A program made the position numbers and the translations under genes. 64,000 nucleotides of DNA from Rhodobiaceae bacterium (lineage in GTDB: Bacteria > Pseudomonadota > Alphaproteobacteria > Parvibaculales > Parvibaculaceae). Positions 58,622-64,000 of this stretch are shown here, one piece after another; position 1 is the stretch's first letter, and each line of letters opens with the position of its first letter. The notes beneath the pieces are model-generated. The model had not been told where the DNA came from and did not search any database. It saw nothing but the letters and a program-made list of their open reading frames with translations. The stretch covers positions 434,001-498,000 of the forward strand of contig CP030277.1 of assembly GCA_003330885.1 (NCBI GenBank), given 5' to 3'.

Positions 58622-59076
58622 CGCATGAGACAAGCCCGAACCAGATTGTCGACAGCGCCCGACGCTGGATAGGCACGCCCTATCGCCATCAAGCCAGCAA
58701 ATGCGGCGTGGGGACCGACTGTCTGGGGCTCATCAGAGGTGTCTACCGGGAACTTTATGCGCTGGAACCGGAAACACCACCCCCATACAGTGCCGATTGG
58801 GCGGAGGTGCCTGATCTGAACGACGCTCGAGTTGAGACCATGGCCGAAGCTGCCCGCCGTCACCTCATTGAGCTAGATGTGGCGGACACAAGGCCGGGCG
58901 ATGTTCTTCTGTTCCGCATGACACGGGGCGCGGTTGCGAAGCACGCCGCGATTGAAAGCTTTGAGGGTCGGATGATCCATGCCTGCTCCGGTCGCGCTGT
59001 GGCGGAAGTTCATATGGGCGCCTGGTGGCCACGCCACCTTGCTTTTGCCTTTCGATTTCCGGGAGAATTGACCTAG
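58618..59076 (+). CDS. GTA NlpC/P60 cell-wall peptidase (gp14-like)
   Basis: The product is 152 residues in an ATGA overlap with the hub gene. The NlpC/P60 catalytic Cys is in KCGVGTDCLGLIRGVYRELY and the His in RGAVAKHAAIESFEGRMIHA, with RPGDVLLFRM between. It cuts peptidoglycan during DNA delivery into the recipient cell. Confidence 0.88.
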   Translation: MTHETSPNQIVDSARRWIGTPYRHQASKCGVGTDCLGLIRGVYRELYALEPETPPPYSADWAEVPDLNDARVETMAEAARRHLIELDVADTRPGDVLLFRMTRGAVAKHAAIESFEGRMIHACSGRAVAEVHMGAWWPRHLAFAFRFPGELT

Positions 59077-62000
59077 TGGCTTCCGTTCTTTTAAGCGCGG
59101 CAGGGTCTGCTGTCGGCTCCGCTGCTCTGCCCGCCGGGGTGAATTTCCTTGGCGCCAATATTTCCGGCGCCGCCATTGGCAATGCGGTTGGATCAATTGC
59201 GGGTTCCCTCATTGATGATCAACTGTTTGGCACATCTGTCACCCGAGACGGTCCAAGACTGTCTGACCTTGATGTACAGGCGTCTACCGAAGGTGCGGCG
59301 ATCCCTCGGATCTATGGCCGTGTTCGTTTGGCTGGACAGGTCATTTGGTCAACAAAATTCAAGGAGACGGCCACAACAAGCTCCAGTGGTGGTGGTAAGG
59401 GGAGTGGCGGCGGCAGTTCTGCGGAAACGACAAGCTACGCCTACTCTGTCTCTTGCGCGATTGCCCTGTGCGAAGGGACCATCACCCGTATTGGCAGCGT
59501 TTGGGCAGACGGCAATCTGCTCGACCTGTCTGGCATTTCCTACCGAGCCTATCTGGGTTCTGAAACGCAGGTGCCCGACAGCACGATGGAAGCGGTTGAG
59601 GGGGCGGGCAATGTGCCGGCCTATAAGGGGCTCGCTTACATCGTCGTTGAAGATTTACAGCTCGCCGACTTTGGCAACCGCCTACCGCAGCTCTCTATCG
59701 AAGTGTTTCGTGCGCTCAGCGATATTGAACAAGACATTAAAGCCGTCACCATCATTCCAGGTGCGACTGAGTTTGGTTATGACACGAGATCCTTCCGACG
59801 GATTTTTGCCAATGGTGTGAGCGACTCAGAAAACATGAACAACCGCCTCGGCGGAACTGATTGGCAGGTATCCTTAGATGACCTGCAGGCGACGTGTCCC
59901 AATCTGAACGCTGCCGCCTTGGTGGTGAGTTGGTATGGCAATGACCTTCGTTGTGGATCTTGTTCCTTGCGTCCAAAGGTCGACCGACAGGACAAAGTAA
60001 CCATCCCTGAAAACTGGCAGGTCGCGGGGTTGGGCCGCGGAATGGCGCAAGAGGTGAGCCGGGTCGATGGACGACCAGCCTTTGGCGGCACACCCTCTGA
60101 TGCATCTGCGAAGCGCGCAATTGAAGACCTCAAAAGTCGGGGCCTCTCTGTCTGCTTTTATCCTTTCATTCTGATGGATGTGCCGTCGGGCAATGGATTG
60201 CCCGATCCTTATGGCGGGAGTGAGCAGGCGGCGTATCCGTGGCGGGGGCGCATGTCGATTGACCCAGCGCCGGGATTTGTGGGTTCAACGGACAAGACGC
60301 TAGCGGTGGGGGGCGATGTCGCCGCCTTTTTCGGGACAGCATCGGCAAGTGACTTTTCTGTCTCCGCTCTGGGCGTCACCTATTCGGGTCCCGAAGAATG
60401 GTCCTACCGGCGCATGATCCTCCACAATGCGGCTTTGTGTGCCTGGGCGGGAGGTGTTGAGTCTTTTCTTATCGGTTCAGAAATGCGTGGTCTCACGCAA
60501 CTTCGTGATAGCGCCACAACATATCCCGCGGTCACGGAGCTGATTGCACTCGCCGCTGAAGTGCGCGCATTGCTCGGTCCGTCAACGAAAATTTCCTACG
60601 CCGCCGATTGGTCTGAGTATTTCGGCCATCAACCAGCCGATGGCAGTGGAGATGTCTTCTTCCATCTCGATCCACTTTGGTCTGATGCGAATATCGACTT
60701 TGTCGGCATCGACAATTACATGCCGCTTGCCGATTGGCGGGACGGTACGTCGCATCTGGATGCCGACGCAGGGGCGTCAAGCATCTATGACCTCAACTAT
60801 TTGAAGAGTAATGTAGCTGGTGGCGAGGGTTATGATTGGTACTATGCCAGCGCCGCTGATCGCGACAACCAGATCCGCACGCCCATCACCGACGGTGCGC
60901 ATGGGAAGCCCTGGGTTTTTCGCTACAAGGACCTGAAAAATTGGTGGAGCAACACCCACGTCAATCGGCCGGGTGGCGTGGAGAGTGGCGGTGCCACCAA
61001 TTGGGCGCCTATGGGAAAGCCCATACGATTTACCGAACTCGGATGCCCTGCCGTTGACAAGGGTGCGAACCAGCCCAATGTTTTCCTAGACCCCAAATCC
61101 TCTGAAAGCAATCTGCCTCATTTTTCAAACGGCATTCGCGACGATTATGGGCAACGCCGTTTTCTGGAAGCACATCTGAGCTATTGGCAGGATGCCACGG
61201 CCAACCCCCTATCGCCTCTCTATGGCGGACCCATGGTCGATGCAGATCATCTCTATATCTGGACCTGGGACGCACGACCTTATCCTTCATTTCCGTCGCT
61301 CACCTCTGTCTGGTCGGATGGGGACAATTGGAAGCTCGGACATTGGATCACCGGGCGCTTAGGCGCTGTGCCCCTGGCATTGCTTGTTCCTGAACTCGCT
61401 AAAGCGGGCGGCGATATACCAATTGCCGCTGGAGGTCTGACCGGTACCGTCGAAGGCTTCGTGCTTGATCGCATCTTGTCGCCGCGTCAGGCGATTGAGC
61501 CTCTTATGCTCGCCCACTTCTTTGACGCAGTGGAAAGCGAAGGTGTCATTCGCTTCCAGCATATGGGGAAGACACCTTCTCTTACGGTGACGCCGCAGGA
61601 CCTCGCGGTGGAGGAAAGATCCGCGCGAGCCAGCTTCACGCTCACCCGCGGTCAGGAAACTGAATTGCCCTTCGCCGCGAAACTCACCTACCTGGATGCG
61701 CAGTCGGACTATCGGCAGGCTGCGGTGGAAGCCCGTCGTGCAACAGTTTCGTCTCAACGCGTGTCGACTGCAGCCTTGCCCATGGTTTTGGCTCAAGCGG
61801 ATGCTCAGCGCATTGCCGAGATTTGGCTGCAGAACACTTGGGTGAAACGGGAGCGCGCGTCGCTGGCATTGCCACCAAGTCGGCTGGCGGCTGACCCAGG
61901 TGACGTGGTGACCCTCGAACTTGAGGACCGTGAGGTGGACTATCATCTCACTACCCTCTCTGACGAGGGAACAATTGAGGTGGAAGCTGTGAAGACCGAT

Positions 62001-63008
62001 GCGCAGGTGTTTGGCCTTCTTGCCGCGCCCGAGCACACACGGCCTGCAGACCCATTGCCGAGTTTTGGTCCGCCGGATGTGGCATTCCTCGACTTGCCTT
62101 TGCTGAACGGAGAACAAACACCTCATGCGCCTTTCATTGCTGCGACAGCAGTACCCTGGCCGGGCAGTATCGCACTCTATCGAAGCGCAACAGGCTCCGG
62201 TTTTGCCCTCGACCGTGTGGTGGAGGTGCCCGCCACCATGGGCCGAACGCTGACGGACCTTGCAGCCGGTCCCGTGAGCCGATGGGATAGGGCAAACTCA
62301 CTACAGGTGCGCCTGACAAGTGGCGAATTGCAGAGTGTTTCGGACCAGGCCGTACTCAATGGGGCGAACTTTGCGGCCCTGGAATCCACACCGGGATCCT
62401 GGGAGGTGATCCAGTTTGCAGAAGCCGACCTTGTTGACGTGAACACTTATGTTCTGAGCGGCCTGCTGCGCGGGCAGGGCGGCACTGAACAGGCAATGCT
62501 AGGAACGCTTGGCACTGGCGCGCGCTTCGTGCTCTTAAACGATGCGGTACAGCAGATCGGCCTGTCATCAGGAGAGCGCGGTCTCGACATTCATTGGCGC
62601 TATGGCCCGGGCCGTTATGGCATTGATCATGAGACCAATGCGACCGAGCTACGGGCCTTTGATGGAGTTGGCCTGCGTCCACTCTCGCCTGTTCATGTGA
62701 TAGGGCGGCGCAACGAAGCGGGCGACATCAACCTTTCCTGGATACGGCGGACCCGTATAGATGGCGATAGCTGGGTTGGGCTTGACGTGCCACTGGGTGA
62801 AGAAATCCAAGCCTATGAGGTCGATGTTCTAGAGGGAGGGAGTGTGACACGCACACTTGCTGCTTCAACCATGTCGACCGTTTACACCAGCACCGATCAG
62901 ATCGCCGATTTCGGCAGCGCCGAATTTTCAACACTCGATCTTCGCATCAGTCAATTGAGCCAGGCCTTTGGTCGTGGCACCAGCAGAGAGGTTACGCTTC
63001 ATGTCTGA
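59076..63008 (+). CDS. GTA host-specificity megatron protein (gp15-like)
   Basis: The product is about 1310 residues from GTG 59076, which overlaps the last base of the peptidase stop (TAGTG); longer frames start inside that gene. An N-terminal Gly/Ala-rich hydrophobic region (SAAGSAVGSAALPAGVNFLGANISGAAIGNAVGSIAG) precedes a hub part. A TIM-barrel glycosidase-like domain at about 430-760 (AALCAWAGGVESFLIGSEMRGLTQLRD, VDFVGIDNYMPLADWRDG) follows, then tail-fibre-type domains. It attaches the particle to cells and may cleave cell-wall or surface sugars. Confidence 0.88.
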   Translation: MASVLLSAAGSAVGSAALPAGVNFLGANISGAAIGNAVGSIAGSLIDDQLFGTSVTRDGPRLSDLDVQASTEGAAIPRIYGRVRLAGQVIWSTKFKETATTSSSGGGKGSGGGSSAETTSYAYSVSCAIALCEGTITRIGSVWADGNLLDLSGISYRAYLGSETQVPDSTMEAVEGAGNVPAYKGLAYIVVEDLQLADFGNRLPQLSIEVFRALSDIEQDIKAVTIIPGATEFGYDTRSFRRIFANGVSDSENMNNRLGGTDWQVSLDDLQATCPNLNAAALVVSWYGNDLRCGSCSLRPKVDRQDKVTIPENWQVAGLGRGMAQEVSRVDGRPAFGGTPSDASAKRAIEDLKSRGLSVCFYPFILMDVPSGNGLPDPYGGSEQAAYPWRGRMSIDPAPGFVGSTDKTLAVGGDVAAFFGTASASDFSVSALGVTYSGPEEWSYRRMILHNAALCAWAGGVESFLIGSEMRGLTQLRDSATTYPAVTELIALAAEVRALLGPSTKISYAADWSEYFGHQPADGSGDVFFHLDPLWSDANIDFVGIDNYMPLADWRDGTSHLDADAGASSIYDLNYLKSNVAGGEGYDWYYASAADRDNQIRTPITDGAHGKPWVFRYKDLKNWWSNTHVNRPGGVESGGATNWAPMGKPIRFTELGCPAVDKGANQPNVFLDPKSSESNLPHFSNGIRDDYGQRRFLEAHLSYWQDATANPLSPLYGGPMVDADHLYIWTWDARPYPSFPSLTSVWSDGDNWKLGHWITGRLGAVPLALLVPELAKAGGDIPIAAGGLTGTVEGFVLDRILSPRQAIEPLMLAHFFDAVESEGVIRFQHMGKTPSLTVTPQDLAVEERSARASFTLTRGQETELPFAAKLTYLDAQSDYRQAAVEARRATVSSQRVSTAALPMVLAQADAQRIAEIWLQNTWVKRERASLALPPSRLAADPGDVVTLELEDREVDYHLTTLSDEGTIEVEAVKTDAQVFGLLAAPEHTRPADPLPSFGPPDVAFLDLPLLNGEQTPHAPFIAATAVPWPGSIALYRSATGSGFALDRVVEVPATMGRTLTDLAAGPVSRWDRANSLQVRLTSGELQSVSDQAVLNGANFAALESTPGSWEVIQFAEADLVDVNTYVLSGLLRGQGGTEQAMLGTLGTGARFVLLNDAVQQIGLSSGERGLDIHWRYGPGRYGIDHETNATELRAFDGVGLRPLSPVHVIGRRNEAGDINLSWIRRTRIDGDSWVGLDVPLGEEIQAYEVDVLEGGSVTRTLAASTMSTVYTSTDQIADFGSAEFSTLDLRISQLSQAFGRGTSREVTLHV

Positions 63009-63720
63009 CAGCACTCATCTTGTCCTTCCCTTCGTGGAGGCTGCCCAGGCACAAAAGCATGTGACCGTGAATGAGGCGCTGAGCCGATTGGACGCACTTG
63101 TGCATCTGGCGGTGGAAAGTGCGACTGTGGCCGTGCCGCCGGATTCTCCTACAGAGGGTGCGCGGTGGATTGTCGGCGCCGGCGCCTCAGGTGCGTGGGC
63201 AGGTGAAGACGGGAAGGTTGCCGCTTATATCGATGGGGCGTGGGTGTTTCTGACCCCCAATGCGGGCTGGCAGGCATGGGACGCGGCGACCCGAACCTGG
63301 TTGCTCCATGACGGGACGACCTGGTTCGCGGGACCTGCAGGCACAGTCGCAGCTCTCACACCCAACATGGCGGCCACCCGTATCGAGACGATAGAGACCG
63401 ATCACAGCATTTTGGCTGGTGCCTTCAACGACACGGCGCTCACCATCCCTGATCGCGCCATCGTCTTTGGGGTGACGGGGAGGGTGCTGACAGACATTAC
63501 AGGTCCTGCATCCTGGACCCTTGGGGTGAGCGCTGACCCAGGCCGATATGGCAACGCTATTGGCACCTCTGCAGGCAGTACCGTGAATGGCGTGAGTGGC
63601 GCTCCAACCGCCTATTACGGTGCGACACCCGTACGCGTCGCCGGGACCGGCGGCGATTTCACCGGCGGTTCGCTCCGCCTGGCGCTCCACTATCTGGCGC
63701 TGGAAATCCCGACTGCTTAA
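63001..63720 (+). CDS. GTA tail fibre protein (DUF2793, rcc00171-like)
   Basis: The product is about 239 residues from ATG 63001, overlapping the megatron stop by 8 bases. The DUF2793 signature is LVLPFVEAAQAQKHVTVNEALSRLDALVHLAVESATVAVPPDSPTEGARWIVGAGASGAWAG, then AYIDGAWVFLTPNAGWQAWDAATRTWLLHDGTTW. In Rhodobacter capsulatus the corresponding gene lies far from the main GTA cluster; here it is part of it. It probably binds cell-surface polysaccharide. Confidence 0.85.
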   Translation: MSDSTHLVLPFVEAAQAQKHVTVNEALSRLDALVHLAVESATVAVPPDSPTEGARWIVGAGASGAWAGEDGKVAAYIDGAWVFLTPNAGWQAWDAATRTWLLHDGTTWFAGPAGTVAALTPNMAATRIETIETDHSILAGAFNDTALTIPDRAIVFGVTGRVLTDITGPASWTLGVSADPGRYGNAIGTSAGSTVNGVSGAPTAYYGATPVRVAGTGGDFTGGSLRLALHYLALEIPTA

Positions 63721-63781
63721 TGGAAGCAAATGAGCAAAAACAGATGTAGGAATAAAAACCTATATCACCTATACTCAGCTC

Positions 63782-64000
63782 ATGACCCAAGCTCTCCACC
63801 CATCCCCGTCAACGTCGGAAATGTCTAACTCTATGATTCCAAAGGAAAACCATGCTGTGCGATCAAACCAGCCGGTGATCTGTGGAATGGATTTGATGGT
63901 TCTCGGTGCTGCTGTTGCGCACTATGGGCGAGGGCTGGATGAGGATGTGTTGGCTGCGCTGAGTTGGGCCTTCCTCAATCGCCGCGCCAACGGAGACGGG
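63782..64000 (+). CDS. Partial open reading frame at the right edge
   Basis: From ATG 63782 the frame is open to the window end (73 codons). The first 40 residues are polar and Ser/Pro-rich; then MDLMVLGAAVAHYGRGLDEDVLAALSWAFLNRRANGDG, which vaguely resembles the start of cell-wall hydrolase (SleB-like) domains. An imperfect hairpin (ATGTAGG/CCTATAT) precedes it. The rest lies outside the window, so the identity is not settled. Confidence 0.35.
   Translation, partial: MTQALHPSPSTSEMSNSMIPKENHAVRSNQPVICGMDLMVLGAAVAHYGRGLDEDVLAALSWAFLNRRANGDG

Noticed and set aside
61359-62126. Open frame (255 codons) opposite the megatron gene
   Set aside because: The megatron frame is continuous and conserved; the opposite frame has no features.
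48236-63720. Prophage interpretation of the phage-like cluster
   Set aside because: No integrase, repressor, replication or att sites are seen, G+C matches the surroundings, and gene order follows RcGTA. The right edge is not fully visible, so this is a judgement rather than proof.

Overview
The window looks like chromosomal DNA of an alphaproteobacterium. The lineage markers are a MucR/Ros zinc-finger regulator, two DUF2336 proteins, DUF1491, DUF2849 and DUF934 proteins, a DnaA-C-domain/DUF6456 pair, a DUF5330 protein, and an RcGTA-type gene transfer agent (GTA) cluster. G+C is high (about 60% by eye). The mix (Rieske oxygenase, HSL esterase, DUF1214/DUF1254 pair, many MFS pumps) would suit a Parvibaculum-like or other marine Hyphomicrobiales-type genome, but that genus-level guess is inference. 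No tRNA, rRNA, CRISPR array, insertion sequence or integrase was seen.

1-7.5 kb: a leftward block encodes three tandem paralogous MFS exporters, an SDR-like protein and an unusual protein in which a helix-turn-helix domain is fused to citrate synthase. A second citrate synthase paralogue diverges from it, and a palindrome lies beside the fused gene's start codon. Small exported proteins follow, one of them Rap1a/Tai immunity-like. 7.6-13.4 kb: a DUF2336 protein, a RelE-type toxin with a PHD-XRE antitoxin, an HSL esterase interrupted by an in-frame amber codon, ompW behind a perfect FNR-type box, a DinB-like protein and a Rieske oxygenase.

13.5-24.6 kb: a ParA ATPase with a probable ribbon-helix-helix partner, a MucR regulator, two secreted or anchored unknowns (one a 645-residue Cys-rich protein), an XRE regulator with a palindromic operator, the DnaA-C/DUF6456 pair, sufE, a DUF5330 protein, an AT-rich gap, DUF1491, and a low-G+C gene that looks like a GIY-YIG-type nuclease.

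24.6-47.6 kb: housekeeping and metabolism. This holds prfC, an MscS channel, a methyltransferase, a second DUF2336 gene, an ArsR-AHSA1 pair with a clear operator, two FAD amine/amino-acid oxidoreductases, AraC, PqiA-like and PAN-domain proteins, a secreted agmatine-deiminase-like enzyme, an assimilatory sulfite reductase module (DUF2849-cysI-DUF934), an NMT1/SsuABC-type ABC transporter, a DUF1214/DUF1254 pair, a class A PBP and a YcgN-type protein.

48.2-63.7 kb: an apparently intact GTA structural cluster in RcGTA order: TerS, TerL, portal, small membrane protein, protease, capsid, an extra 142-residue protein, adaptor, stopper, tail terminator, tail tube, two chaperones, short tape measure, Dit, hub, NlpC/P60 peptidase, megatron and a DUF2793 fibre. 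A perfect palindrome precedes it. Two intercistronic hairpins bracket the protease-capsid block, which suggests expression tuning within the operon. A further ORF runs off the right edge.
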